Positions 1 through 12,646 are shown, counted from the first letter of the stretch. The stretch is 64,000 bases of DNA from Aulostomus chinensis (GCA_037954235.1 JBBMOA010000007.1:23505457-23569456), one strand, 5' to 3'. Notes: generated by a model from the sequence alone, not told the origin. Made by a program: numbers and translations.

Positions 1-289
1 ATTGACATTGTGTACATGTTAGCATCCTGCTATTAACATTCATTCAAAAGCAGCGCTGTGCATCGACAGCTGGGCCTCATTCATGCCTAGGAAAGTTGCA
101 GAGGCTTAAAAAGCCATAACATTTGACTTCAGGGTCCTCCGGGGCCCCCGCCAGGCAGGCCAGTTCAGCTTTGCATTGTGTTGAGACTCAACAGGATTTG
201 CACAGCTCGAAATGTGTGCGTTCACATGTTCAAGGGAGTTGAAGATGTAAAAACCAAACCTTAAATGCTTCCATTTGTGTGTCTCTCAG
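1..289 (+). other. 3' end of an intron of the upstream gene
   Basis: Noncoding sequence that ends in a pyrimidine-rich tract and the acceptor TGTGTCTCTCAG, with AG at 288-289. It is assigned to an intron because the sequence immediately after it opens a reading frame with a plausible protein C-terminus. Nothing else is recognisable in it. Confidence 0.45.
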
Positions 290-366
290 GAGGAGCTGTC
301 ATGGCCGCCCAGTCTCTCAGCATCCTCTCCCTGCTCCTGGTGGCTCTTCTCTGCCTGAACCTCTGA
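290..366 (+). CDS. Terminal coding exon with a GPI-anchor-like hydrophobic tail (partial gene)
   Basis: The frame enters with two bases of a split codon (290-291), reads GAV, then MAAQSLSILSLLLVALLCLNL, and stops with TGA at 364-366. The tail is about 16 hydrophobic residues that run right up to the stop with no charged cytoplasmic end. This is the usual form of a C-terminal GPI-attachment signal, which is removed when the protein is anchored on the outer leaflet of the plasma membrane. The exon is preceded by a good acceptor. Only these 24 full codons lie in the window, so the family cannot be fixed. The pattern of a small last exon holding only the anchor signal fits T-cadherin (CDH13), IgLON proteins, ephrin-A or glypicans; CDH13 is my weak preference, from memory of its tail. 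A type I membrane anchor without a cytoplasmic tail is less likely. A chance frame is possible. Confidence 0.5.
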
Positions 367-3050
367 ATGTAGCACCATCTTTATCTTCACTTCCTGTGAA
401 GGAGACTGTTTATGGTTGACGCCTAAAAAAAGGATTTTGGGACTCTTTCCACAAGCTATTGGTTCCACTCTGTACCCGGGACATCATATTCCAACTCTTC
501 CCCTCTGGAAGATGTTTGTGGAAATAGACAGAAATGGAAAATTGGAAATGGACATCCCTTATTTATCCACAAAAAAAGCCTCTCTGGAGGAGTGTCAAAG
601 GAGTTCTGTCAACTTTTTAAATATGCCTTATGTAAATGAATGCACTTATCTTTCACAATAACTTGTTTTAAAATGGATCATGAGTGAAAATATCAAGACT
701 TTGAACAGGTTGGCTGCTTATTCTTTTTACATCATGAAGCAGACTTTTTTTTATACAGATAAGGACTCTCAGACACGGATTTCCTTTGGACCATCCTACA
801 GTGCATTCCCCAGTTTGAAGGCCAACAAGCAGCTGTGAAGGATAAGTGTATGCGTTTATAAAAAAATGTCTATGTGTATTTCTTTACTTGCAGTTCAGTG
901 GCATTTTATTCTTTCGGAAATCAAGTCCACTTTCTGTTACAGATACAGTCAAAGCAAATCTCGACGGTAAGCAGGTAAGCATCAGAGGAAAAAAAAAACA
1001 ATTTATAAATATGACATAATTCAGTCGTTTGGCAAGGAAGTAATGAAAGCATGTGGTCATACAATTAGGGAGGCGGAGGGATTACAACAAAGATACGATC
1101 CCCTTTAAAGAACAGTGACATAATTACGTGACATTTGGATGGAGGTTGGGGTGGTGGCGGGAACTGCAACCTTATAATGATTAACAGACAGCAGCACAAT
1201 ATCACTGGCGAGCATCTGAATCCATGAATGCCAATCAATACACAGCACAAGTTGAATCTTTACAGCACAAGATAAATTGACAACAAAGCCACGATGATGC
1301 AGCATCAGAGGCACAGTTGTTGGGTCTTCCTCCGTGTCATAATCCTGCCTCATCAGTAACCCCATCGGCAGCTAACCTGACCTAAGTCCCGAGTGTTCAG
1401 ACCACTGGTGAAGCTATTCTCCATTGATTTGTAGCTTATATTTAGCGTTCCAATGATAAGCAACCCCCCAGTCATGTCTGAAGGAAACTCAAGTACTTCC
1501 CGACCATACGTCCAGTAATATAATAATCGTCACAGCAGGAATTGCTGTTTTATTTTTTTTATCTTTTCCACAAATTCATGTAAATATATCTAATTTAGAA
1601 AAGCAAAGGTGACTTTTAGCCTTTACCCTGTTCTGCTGATGCTGGAGTGTGTCCTCCTGCTAGTTTAGCAAACAATATATGGATTTGAACTGCGATCAGT
1701 TCTTACTCCCAACTAATATCAGCTCTGCCAGAGTGGAAATAGTTTCAGTACATGTGTACAACACTGGCAAAGTAAAGCCAAACATGGCAGCAGGAAACGG
1801 ATAACATATCATGTATCAGCTTCAAATGCAGTCAGGCAGCCATGTGTGACACTCCTGGTGACATGACCACGAGTGCGTGGTAGTCCAGGCTTCTCCACAA
1901 CATCTGGCTCTACTAACTCAACTTTAACTCAAGTATTTTTTGCTTTGACTGTATCTTTAGGACCTCTGCGGTACCAGCTGGTGTTTAGTTTAAAGAATGT
2001 TGGAATTATATTTCACGTAATCATTTTTTTTATCTCTTTCATTTGAAGGCTTCGTGTGAGAGTCACTATTAACAGTCCCAGTGAACGGTAGCGACGCTCA
2101 TGCCCTCCAACATTTGTGCAATGTCTTCTTCATTTGTGGCTTCTTTATATTTTCATAACAAAAACAACTTGCCTAGCTCCAATAACTCATCATTTTTCAT
2201 TGTTTGGTACAAGTATGAAACAGAAGAATAGCAAAGCCATCGATGTCAGCAGTACGAGCCCATCCAAAGCTCATGTTGTTGTTGTTTCAACTTCCACTGC
2301 GTATTTTTTTGGGTCTTTTTATTAACATGTGATCAGAGATATATAAACACTATCAACAGTTGTTTTTGTTTGTGATTATTCGAAATGTATATTTGTCTTA
2401 ACCCACCTCTGGTTAGACAATTTATTTCCCTCAACTGGAGGAAAAAAAAAAAATGCTGCGTTTTGAATTCATTTCTTGTGAGACCGAGGCTGGCCATGCT
2501 TCTACGTTGTGACTATATCAACATCCACCACAAAGTGCTTTCCCCCCTCCCCCCATTTTTTCCTTCATGCAACACATCATCAAAAGCGTTGCCAAATGCA
2601 TGAATGCCTTGAACGTCTTGGACGAAACAGTGGCTCTTACTTTCTAACATGCATGACATAGCAGACAAAATACTTTGACCACAAATCAACAGCACATCAC
2701 CCACTGAGCTTCATTCCATCCCTGCGTGGCATCCCTTTACGTCCAGGAGAGTCTAGATCTAATATGTGCATTAGCTGCTAAGCTCCATCAGGATGGTCAT
2801 TCCATACGAGGTGTTTGGGGGTGTTTTTGAGAGAAAATTTGAATTGCAATTATTAAAGAATTCAAAGAAATGGTGCTACAGTTTGGCGTGCATGATGGTT
2901 TTGGGTTTGAGAGCATCACGAGTGGCAGTGGAGGCATGTTTGGCTGTTAGCTGAAGTTCAGCGCATCACTGGATGTGAACGGCACATGTGAGGGATCAGA
3001 CTGGAACCTCTCATTGGCTCGGGAAGGAACAATAAAGGTGTAGACAACTG
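367..3050 (+). other. Probable long 3' UTR of the upstream gene
   Basis: No convincing coding sequence. It is AT-rich with short homopolymers (A12 near 2441-2452) and ends shortly after an AATAAA at 3031. The frames at 416-661, 1105-1365 and 2116-2325 have no recognisable domains and look like chance. Assignment as a UTR rests only on position between the stop codon and the poly(A) signal. An earlier polyadenylation site or an intergenic spacer is possible. Confidence 0.35.
3031..3036 (+). promoter_or_regulatory. Candidate poly(A) signal AATAAA
   Basis: AATAAA is followed 20-40 bases later by a T/G-rich stretch (TTCTGTTTTGTTTTGCTGTG), the expected downstream element for cleavage. It lies on the same strand as the terminal exon at 290-366, about 2.7 kb after its stop. 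Confidence 0.35.
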
Positions 3051-3059
3051 TTAAAATGT

Positions 3060-6000
3060 TCTGTTTTGTTTTGCTGTGATTTGATGTCACGTGGGTCTTA
3101 CGAAGGGTGTTTTTCTGAGATTAGATTAGATTAGAGATGGTCCAGAACTACATAAAAAGATCAATCCAGTTCCTCGTGTCACTGCTCAAGGGACTTTCAA
3201 TGCAAGTAGAGGTGGCTAAAAAGTTGATCGAGAAGATATGTACATGTACATTTACCGTCAGTGTCGCTATTAGCCACACAAAACTAGTTTAATATAACAA
3301 AGTTTCAAAACAACCACTTACCTGTGTCAAAAGAGGTGTGATGGAGGCAGGAGATGAGAACCCAAACAGACGAGAGAAGCAATACACAGAAAACTAGAAG
3401 AACAGAGAGGAACGAGCGAAGAGGGGTCATGGCAATGGCACAACAATAAGAAACAGTAGGGAGAAGACGAGGGCAGGGAGGGAGCTGTTGGTAGGAACAC
3501 TCGGAACACTAGAACAAGGCTGACGAGACGCAGGCGATGACAGAAAACAGAGGGAAAGCAGACACCAGAGGAAGCGAATAGCAAAATGAAACGTGAAACA
3601 ACATAACGGGAGAATACAAATTACTGAAAATTACAAACTAGCCTGTACACTCACATTTACAAATGGTACTTTACTTAATAACATACAAAATATCAGTGAA
3701 ATACATTGCATATGATACAAAAATGTAACAAGTTTTTTTCTCTCTCTCTCTGCTGAGCAAAAAGAATTAATTCTGCATCAAATTATGTCGCAACACATTG
3801 ATTGAAAACTTGTAACTGCATTTCCCATGAAAAGAGAAAGTGAACCAACAAACTGCTGAAAAAGTGGCTGTTGATAGTTTTTGTTGACAGCTTGTAAGCT
3901 TCAGTCTTAAGTTGTGTTCTTGCAGATCCCCCTCTGTTGCCATAACAACCGGTGGCCCCAGGGCTTTTCTGCACTGGTAAAGTACAGAATCACCTGATGT
4001 AGATTTCAATATAATCTCTACTAAAAGGCCACTTTTGATTTGAAAGTAGGTCCTCAAATCTTAACCCCCTCTGAATTAGACAGATTCACAGGAGTGTCAC
4101 CTACGATATATGAGCTTCTTCATCAAGTGAAACATTTGCAACACCTTTGGAACTTATTTCACCTCCAGTAGAGTCGTCTTTGCCAACACCAGAACCAAAC
4201 CCAACTACACGGGAGATTGTCTTCCAATCAGTCCTTCATCATAGATGATGCGAATCCAGTTTTTCAAGCAGAACCAGCTGCTGAACTTGTCTTCTCAGGT
4301 TTCCAGCAGATGAAAAGCAGATCAATATGGCTTCTCTTCACGTATTCGACCAAAGCAAATGAGTCAGATTTAGATCCTTATTCAGTTTAGGTCATTTCTC
4401 CATTTCAATCAGAGGTCTCACTGGTTATTCACTCAAATCGGCTCACAGGGAGAACAAAAGATAGCCCCCCCCTTCCTACTGTGATTTTCTATCTGATTCA
4501 GTGGCTTATCAGGTCAAGCATATGGCCTGTGTGAGTCCAGGTGGCTGTTTCACTCGCAGTTACACACGTTGTGTTCAGTCAAACTGCTTTTACAAACTTT
4601 AGAGCCTTGAATTAAATCAATAGTGTTTAATGTCACACCATGAAGCAATGTTAGAGCTACTATTTCATCTAACTGCAGTACATGTCTGTGACCTCTGTGG
4701 GTTGTTTTTTTTTTTTTCAGACAGGTGTGTAATCCCAGGACAGATTGTGTTATTGTCTTTGTAAAACTACACCCGTTCTTTGGACAGCTTCAGACAACAC
4801 ACAACATACTTTAAAGTGATGCACATCCGACAAGAACCAGACCGAGACCTGAAACGTGATGCCGTCTCTGAGATGCCTGCAATCTGTCATACTGTGTCAG
4901 GCGGTGTAAGAGCGGCCTGGACTCCTGCAGGAAAGCTTTATAACTGAAGGTCTCCATGCAGGTTTTGTGTTACACACATGGTTTTGGCCATTGAGGGAGC
5001 ATCATCCCCTTGAGACAAGTTTCTCTGAAACATCCTCACTGTGGAACTGCTGCCAACAGTCAGTGAAGCAGGACATGCTGATAACAATGATCATTACTAT
5101 CGGAGAAATAGACTTTCCTTGGGCAAATATAGAAAGAGCCAGATAAACATAGGCCTCCATGCTTTGATATATACTTTTACTTATGTATCAAAAGTTAAAG
5201 AATTCATTTAGGATCTTTTTTGAAATCGCCAGGCTTTAAATTTAAAAGCACGTCACATTTCTTCAGGTTTTACCATGTTTTCTACACAAAATATTTTCCT
5301 TCAACCTAACTACTAAATGATAGGTTCAGATGAATGCGGTACTCAACTCAGTTTTATTTATTTGTCCCCGGAGGGCAATTGGTTTTGCAGAGAAATGAAC
5401 AAGACGCAGCGGAGACGAATGACAGAACACACAAGGACAAAGAGGTGAGAGAGGAACCCAGAATACTGCGGTCCGGAAGATAAAGATCACTACTACATCA
5501 TAAATAGAAGGGTTACATAATAGATCAATAAATGGCGATCAAACAACATTCATCATTATCATCAACAACAAAGTGCTTCTAATGTAGTGGAGTAAAAGTA
5601 CAGTAAAATACAGATATCTTGACATGTGTACAGCATTTAAGTAAAAAAATACTTCCCATCACCGGACAAGTGTGCTACAGAGAAGTAATTTTAAATACAT
5701 TGATTATTCGACTCTGCTACCTCGTTCCCATTTGTGACTTCGGGCGACCTCTGCTGGTGAAGCTTGATACTACAGCTCCCATCACTCACTAAATGACAAA
5801 TTAAGCTAATCACACAACAAGAAACAGGTGGGAGAACAGGAAGGAGGGAAAACACGTCGTGGGGAAGACAAGACACGGGCGCATATACAGATACAAAGGA
5901 AACACCAAAAGAAAAAAAATACTTTCGAATGCATAGTTACATTTATAAATAGCAGGCTAGTGTACACAAAATTTAATACAACAATAAATTCATTAAAAAA

Positions 6001-6120
6001 AAACTAAAGAGTGCGAAAAATATTCAAGCTTAAAATATGAAAGAGCTTCTGCTGTTACCAGTTTCTTTTGTATTCAAAATCTTTCCCTTCAAAGTTAATT
6101 AATTGAAGAGAATTGTGTTA
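3060..6120. other. Intergenic spacer with no gene seen
   Basis: It holds a GATTA triple repeat (3118-3135), a purine-rich block at 3340-3600, a short CT run near 3740-3752, and an ordinary AT-rich remainder. The frames at 3767-4057 and 5691-5876 show no domain. A transposon-tail-like piece at 5346-5392 is listed separately. About 3 kb separates the end of the upstream gene from the next CpG-richer promoter. Confidence 0.4.
5346..5392 (+). repeat. Short transposon-tail-like fragment
   Basis: The stretch TTTTATTTATTTGTCCCC followed by GGAGGGCAATTGGTTTTGCAG resembles a tail I associate with dispersed retroelements of teleosts. No terminal repeats or target duplication could be set, so the family is left open. 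Confidence 0.35.
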
Positions 6121-6318
6121 CTTGGCCATTTGAACTAAAGACTGAGTGAGGCGGGAGGGGGGCCTGGTGAGGAGGGGCAGAGGTGAGTCAGCTCTGCTCT
6201 CTCACTAGAACATCCGTGCCCCTCGGCTCCACTGCGCAGACCGGTCAAACTTTTTTGTGTAGTCATGTCTACAGACCAAAACTTCGTCTAAACTCGCTCA
6301 TGAAACTCCCCGCAAACT
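6121..6318 (+). promoter_or_regulatory. Promoter and 5' UTR region of the coiled-coil gene
   Basis: G-rich sequence (GGCGGGAGGGGGGCC near 6151) that passes into a stretch with many CpGs between about 6208 and 6320. This contrasts with the CpG-poor flanks. No TATA box is evident, which fits a CpG-type promoter. It lies immediately upstream of the first start codon on the same strand. Confidence 0.45.
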
Positions 6319-6687
6319 ATGTGCGCTGATTGTCCCACTTCCTGCGGAGAAAAGCACCGAGTTTCGAGCCCAGGACGCGGGATGGACGTGGGTCACCGCG
6401 GTATTTGTGAGAAAGGATGCGGGCTTCTGGTGTCCTCTGAGGAGGATCACTGCTGCGTGGATGCGCTCCGCTCGCTAACCGACGCACTGGAGGAGAAAAG
6501 TGCCACTTTGGAGCACGAAGCCCGGATGGCGAGGCTCAGGTGGAACCGGAGGGAGCAGTCCCTGTTGGCCAGGGTGTCAGCTCTGCAGCAGGGGGCTCAG
6601 CTGTCTGCCCTCCAGTACCAACGGAGGTTGCACCAGTACATACTGCACCTCAACAGCATGGCAGAGCAGCTCACCGGCTTCTACAAG
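6319..6687 (+). CDS. First coding exon of an unidentified coiled-coil protein
   Basis: It encodes 123 residues and ends exactly at a splice donor (TTCTACAAG|GTGAGA) in phase 0. Two starts are possible: ATG at 6319 (A at -3) and ATG at 6382 (G at -3, G at +4, the stronger context), giving 123 or 102 residues. From about residue 48 on, the chain is strongly helical and heptad-like (ALRSLTDALEEKSATLEHEA, later LARVSALQQ and YQRRLHQYILHLNSMAEQL), so a cytoplasmic coiled coil is expected. The first 45 residues are cysteine-rich, with no signal peptide or transmembrane segment. CpG content and codon use are unlike the surrounding AT-rich DNA, which supports real coding sequence. I do not recognise the family. 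No continuation exon is convincing in the next 57 kb. The frame reads on past the donor to a stop at 6784, so an intron-retained short product is formally possible. Confidence 0.7.
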
Positions 6688-6725
6688 GTGAGAGGAACAT
6701 ATGCTTGTGCGTGTGATGCGTCCGA

Positions 6726-6769
6726 GAGTCAGGACTACAAACTTTTGTGTGAGTCAGGACTACAAACTT
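6726..6769 (+). repeat. Direct repeat of 19 bp just inside the intron
   Basis: GAGTCAGGACTACAAACTT occurs identically at 6726-6744 and 6751-6769 (period 25 bp), 39 bases downstream of the splice donor. It is probably a small local duplication. Confidence 0.85.
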
Positions 6770-6969
6770 GTCTGTTTGTTGGTTGAATTAGAGCGACAGG
6801 AGGACAACTGCTGCTGCTGCTGTGCAGACCCACGCATCAGGGGGGACAGCAGAGTCTGAGGTAGGAGACCCATCAGCAACACACTTCCTCCTTTCCAACT
6901 TTTCTCCTGGCATTTGTTGCATATTAATGTTCTGCTCTGTCAGTTGACCCTCAGTGCTGTTGGAGTGTG

Positions 6970-6999
6970 TGGTGGTGGTGGTGGTGGTGGTGGTGGTGG
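6970..6999 (+). repeat. Microsatellite (TGG)n
   Basis: About ten uninterrupted GGT/TGG units. They give rise to the poly-valine or poly-tryptophan readings of this stretch, which are not genes. Confidence 0.9.
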
Positions 7000-7223
7000 G
7001 GTGTCTGCGTCCTAAATGCTGCAGCCTCTTGTCCTCCAGGACTTTTCTTCTTCCTGTCCTGTTTTACCTGCTGCTTCAGCTCAGGTTTAACAAGCCAATT
7101 TTTTCCCCACATATTGATTCTTTTTGGGATCTCACCAACTGCTCTCCACTGCAGTAAATCTCTGGTTTGTAAAAAGGAAATCTCTCCTCACACCCTGCTG
7201 TTTGACATCCATGGTGCGGTGAG

Positions 7224-7270
7224 ATTTTTCTTTCTTTTTTTGTTCTTCTTCTTTTTTCTTTTTTTTTTTT
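7224..7270 (+). repeat. Pyrimidine-rich tract (T/C)
   Basis: An almost pure T tract with scattered C and two G, ending in about 11 T. It is low-complexity. Confidence 0.8.
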
Positions 7271-8612
7271 AAATATACATACCCTGGTGCATTTAGAATG
7301 AACAGCACAGCTACATTAATTGCCTGTTGTATTTCATTAAAAACAATGAAATCTCTGCTTCTTACTTCTCTTCAAGAGTTAATTTATGTCAAGAGATTTC
7401 ATCCTCTTCTGTTTATGTGTAAGTTGAAAGATGTGTCTTTGTCCCTGACCGGCTCTCAGCAGATCTAATGTCACTGAGTGAAGACTATTTCCTGTTTTGG
7501 AAAATTTGGGGTCGTATTTCACCTTTCTCTGTTTACTGTTACCACAGTGTTTTAACACAAATCATGTCTCTGAGTAATTCCATGGCATTGTGTTTGACTG
7601 GCATTAAATTGTCAATTTATCTGTGTGTCATTTTTGCATTTTATTGCTAAACTGTTTGGTCTTTTAAAGGAACGCATCATGATTATTCTTTTTTTTTTTT
7701 GGTGATGGGGGGGGTGTGATGTGCTTATTAGAGCCAGAGCTCCTCTTCTGAGCTGAAGAGCTTAAGAAAGGCAAAGTTTCAGAGGAAAAAAAAGAGAACT
7801 TTTAACCATCAGCTACCATTCAGCAACTCTAAGCTAACTAGCGGTAAACTGGTCTCTGTGGGTTTTGTATGGATCTGAGGAAGATAGTAAATTAGCGTAT
7901 TTTCCCCCCCAAAAAAAGTTGGTTTACGATCTTTGAAAGTGGTGACTAGTGTGCATTGCAGTATCCTATTTCCCAATGTGATATTTTTAGATGTATAATT
8001 TGTCTAAAACCATAAGAAATTCAGCTTACTGTTGCAGAAGCTAAGAATTTTTTCCCCTCAGACATAAATAATCAAAATTCATGACCAATAATTTTCTTTG
8101 GACTCACTAAATAATTAACTGACTTGTAGTCTTCCTTTAAAATAATGTACCCTAATTTTTGGTGTTAACAACTTGGATTTAATGTCACACTAATTAGTTT
8201 TCTCAAGTCAGCCTGCTATTTTCTTCGAGCTGATTATATATCATCCATGTCGGTGCGTAATTGATGGACTTACTGACAGGTTTTGCTTCACAACTTAATT
8301 GATTTAACTCGCCAATGCGGCTGCCAGACCAACTAGTCGCTGGTAGTCCCAAAGTATGTGCCGTTATCTGTGCAGCCAGGGTATTATGTTTGTGGCGCTG
8401 GCGAGGGTGGGTGGGTTTCATCGTTGTAACGGTCACATAAAGCATCTCTCTAATTGCCCACATCAAGCTGTGAGTGCAACAGACTCGCTTTTGATTAATG
8501 TGGAAAAGTGTTCCCTCTCTTCTGCCAGTGCTGCTGGCCACCAGCTCAACATCTATTTTCAGCTTTCTTGGCTAAAAATTCCTTTCTAATGGGTCTTTAA
8601 TACTTTGCTCAC

Positions 8613-8635
8613 TGTGTGTGTGTGTGTGTGTGTGT
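8613..8635 (+). repeat. Microsatellite (TG)n, short
   Basis: About 11 TG units. It supplies the MCVCVC start of an open frame that is otherwise unremarkable. Confidence 0.85.
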
Positions 8636-10587
8636 TTCTTTATATTTTGTTTCCAAAAGATTTTCCAGTTCATCAAAGTTTTACAGTTGGATGGAAATCC
8701 ATTTTGTTGGATAAGTGATGCTTTTGTGTCTGCATGGACGATAGAGGGGGATTGCTTCGCTGATTCCGCCCCTTCCTTTTTCTTTGGTGGTGTTTATACG
8801 CCTGTCAGGATTTCCATTAGCACATGTGCTGGTGACAGACTGACCAGTCAGAAAGCGCTTGATTTCAAACAGAAGTTGACCAAAGCAGCCCTCAAAAATA
8901 TGGCCAGCAGATTTCGGCCGGAGCGAGAGCTAGCTGGATGATAAACAAATGCCCTGTGAGAGGGTTAAAACCTCCTTCATGAAACAACACGCTAACTTTT
9001 GATTCTCCTCAAAGAGCCAGGTTCAATCTGCAGGCAGAGCAGAAAAGTCAGCATTGTTCAGGAATTGGCAAGTTCACCCTCATTTAATGGCACATAATCA
9101 TAGAAATGTTTAAATATCACACGCGTGCAGGAAATGCAAAGATTAAATTTGCTTGACATTCTATAGTAGTCGAAATGAACCATCTTGTTTTCAAGGCGGT
9201 ATACCTATTTATCAGATCTACAGAAAATAGAATACATAAAACATAAATATTGATGCTTTGTTGGCCCGAATGTCAGTGTTTCATTTCGACAAGAAATAAA
9301 AATGCTTCGGGCATGTGTGCCTCATTCTGAGTTTGGAAATGGTAACCAGACTAATGGGTTCGGCTGAGTCGGAGTGTAAACTTTCCCAAACCAAATGAAA
9401 GAGCAGGCCTGAGCTGCTCAGGCTCAAACTGACCGCCTGGCTCTTCTGGCTAATGCCCGAGGGGGCCGGCAGTAACAGTGGTCCACAAGACCGCCGCCAC
9501 TGGCAACGTGGGGGAAAAACTAGCAGCTACTCAAGAGATGTTGGAGCGGCATCTGACAGGTGGTGACATGAATAGGTCAGACAAGCGTGTAGAAGTGCCC
9601 GTTGTCCCCTTCCTCTTCTTGTGGACTTATCCAGGTCAGAGGTCAAGGAGAAGGTCAACAAAAGAAGCATGAGGGTTAAGAGCGGAGTTTTTCCAAATGA
9701 ATGATAATGGCAACAAGTTGGAGTGGAAAATGTTAAATAGCAAAAAAAAAAAAAAAGCTTTTGAGAGCAATAATGTTTTCAGATTACGCACTTAAATAAC
9801 TTGCTACCAAACTTACTAGCGCTGATGCTGTAGCCGTGCTAATTCGCTGCAGCTGCACTGATAGCATCAGCAGAACAGCTGAGATGAGAAATACCAGGGC
9901 AGGAATTGGTTCAGTCAAACTCTGGAACTGCTTCTGTTCATTGGAGTGAAATGCAAATATAGATATCAGGATACTTGTGGCACACTGATGAACTAGAATC
10001 AAACATACACATTTTTATTCCAAATTCCTCCAGGTTTTCAACATTAGAAAGTAAAACTTGTGAGATCTGTAAAGTTCCCTGTTTGTGTGCAGTAAATGTC
10101 GAGGAATAGTTTTGCCATTCATTTGCATTTATCTACAGATTGTTTCATCTGTGTGTGTTTGCTTGTTAAATTTTTACTCTTCTGACGGATTCTCAGTGGA
10201 TGATGCATTCATGTACGACAGGAAAACTGGGAAATCTACATTGTCTATAAATTCTTGTGTGAGAATGCATCATTTCATTTTTTGTCCATACCTCAAGAGT
10301 GTGTAGGATTTTAAGCCGCATAATTTTCATTCTCTTCAACCGATAAATCGACCCTTCTGCCCTCTCATTTGATTTCCATCTCATTTATTCAGCTTTTGCC
10401 TTTGTGACCCGTCTGTAGTTAGCAGAGGAAATGATTTAAGGGTTTCAGAATGAGGCTTTTTTTTTTTTTAGGTGGGTAGTAAAGTAGTGAGCTGGGTGGG
10501 TTTGTATCTTTTATATGCACAAACACAGATTTTTGCTGAAGTGGATCCAAAGCTAACCACTACAGTACGTCAGGGATGGTTGTTTTG

Positions 10588-10588
<1 letters not shown>

Positions 10589-10618
<30 letters not shown>
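10589..10618 (+). repeat. Microsatellite (GT)n
   Basis: About 15 uninterrupted GT units. Confidence 0.9.
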
Positions 10619-10621
<3 letters not shown>

Positions 10622-12646
10622 TGTGAGACAGACAGAGAGAACTATTGTTAGATGGCAGTGAACTGCAGTAGAGGCTGACTTAATGCGTGTCACCCCATAT
10701 TTTTCCATGTAGCCTACCTCAGAGAAGCAGATCCAGCTGATCGTCGGCCCGCTGGCCTGAATACACTTGGTGGCTGCGGGTGAGTCAGCCAGTTCTGCTG
10801 CTGAAAAGGGATAATGGAAGCTAGACACGTCATTTAAACAGCTACAGGATTATCACCATTGCAAAAACATACGGCCTTCTTCGTTTGCCCGTGTAATTTG
10901 CCCTCACTGTTTGTGTAAAAGCAGATGAATCCACAAATGAAACCCTGGTGGAGTTTATACAGTCCTCTTGTCTCCTGCCAAAGTTTCCCAAATCCACACT
11001 CAGCTTAAATGTCTGGAAACTTAAGGAGTAGATTCATTCAACTTCAGTGTTCTTTCCATCGCAGTCAATTTTGTCGACCTTGACAGCGACACGAGGCGTT
11101 GGAGAGGAGCTGTTGACAGTGTGGCTCCTTAACAGCGGCAGTCAAGGAGCTGCTGTTAAACTCTTTTGTTCTGGTGAAGAGAAAGGAGTGTGGAGAGCAC
11201 ACAAGTCAGGTGTCGCCATTAATATCCAATGTTTGTTTGCTTGTGAAGAAAAAGAACAGACAGCAGCAGTGACAAGTGACTTGTTCCTTTTGACATTTCC
11301 TTTTCATGTTGGTTGATTTGATTCTTTTTTTTTGCTCTGACTGAGCTCTCAGATAAATGGATTAACAGGTGAATCACTGGTTGGATCCTGGCTTGATGCT
11401 GTCTGCACCTCCTATTTAAATACGTGTCTATAGAATTTTAAAGCCTGTTTGTGGACAGATTCCCTAAAACACTGTAGAAAATGGGAGGAAATACTTTGAG
11501 AGAAAAAAGTATAAAGTTCCTGGTTTTAAGCTTGTTATCAGTTTCTGACAGATCAGTAAAAAGGGTAAATGTCAGGAAGCCAGACTGTCCCTTCAGCTTC
11601 AGTACGGTGTGTGACTTTTCTGTACCTGTTCTGCTCTGTTTGGATTGTCATTTACCCAGAATTCACATGGCTGCTGTTTATCCTTCGACCATGCGAGGGA
11701 CCACCCTGCTCACTATTTCCTATTTCCTATCCAATTCAGTCACCACACACACACACACTAGGCTGCTAGAACAAACTTGCATTAAATTACATCAGTTAAG
11801 GAAAAATTTGATTTAGATAAGCACGTAATTACCCAAAGCCTCTTTAGCAGCATCTTTAACTCCTGCTTATCTTCATGCATATTAATAGGAATTTGCTATA
11901 TTTTTCTAAGTGCCTGTTTGGCCAACAAGATGTTTTTGTAAAGCTTCTTGCACTGCAGCTGTTTTAGTTAATATGGCAGATATAGAGATTAGGATTCCAG
12001 GGTTGCGGAGTGAAATCATACACCTTTTTTTTTTTTTAAGAGTTTTGTCCTTTGCGTCTGTTTTATGTCTTCGTAAATGTGTGTTTGCGTGTGTTTACTT
12101 TAGCCGGCCAGGTCTGTTGTTTTAAGCAGGAGGTGTGAAGAAGAAAACTGTTCTGCTAAAGACCTCCACGCTCGTAAAAAGGCGCCCTCTGTGTAAACGG
12201 TCCCTCCCTGCTGAAAGGCTCCTTTTTGGGCATGCAGAGGGGATGTTGGTTAGTTTGGTCTGCGGCGTGTTGGAGCTGCTGACCTCAGCCTGGATTAACC
12301 TGTTTTGATTTTCACACTTTGAAGACAAATTACGCTCCTAATCATTTTCATTGACTGAAACCTTTTCTGTATGAATGCACAATTTACCAGGAAAAATGAT
12401 TTGACCAATCTCTTTCCCACTACTCTCTCAGCACTTTAGGTTTTGTTTATTTTAAAAGATAATACAGTATTCTGGTTATTTTAATGCGAACAAATCCTAA
12501 GAAAATACCAAAACCAATAATTTGTCTCTATACTTTTAGACTTCACTACGCTGGCTCTTGACCTCATCTGTTACCTTAATGGCCAATGGGTGGGTTTTGG
12601 AAATACTGTTGGCAGAAAATGAAGATAATTCTCATTAATCAAGCAA

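Noticed and set aside
3340..5900. Purine-rich blocks at about 3340-3640 and 5800-5930 as duplicate copies of one element
   Set aside because: Similarity is mostly shared A/G richness plus short phrases. I could not align them convincingly.
8618..8941. 107-codon plus-strand frame
   Set aside because: It begins in a GT repeat, and the remainder shows no motif, splice context or composition shift.
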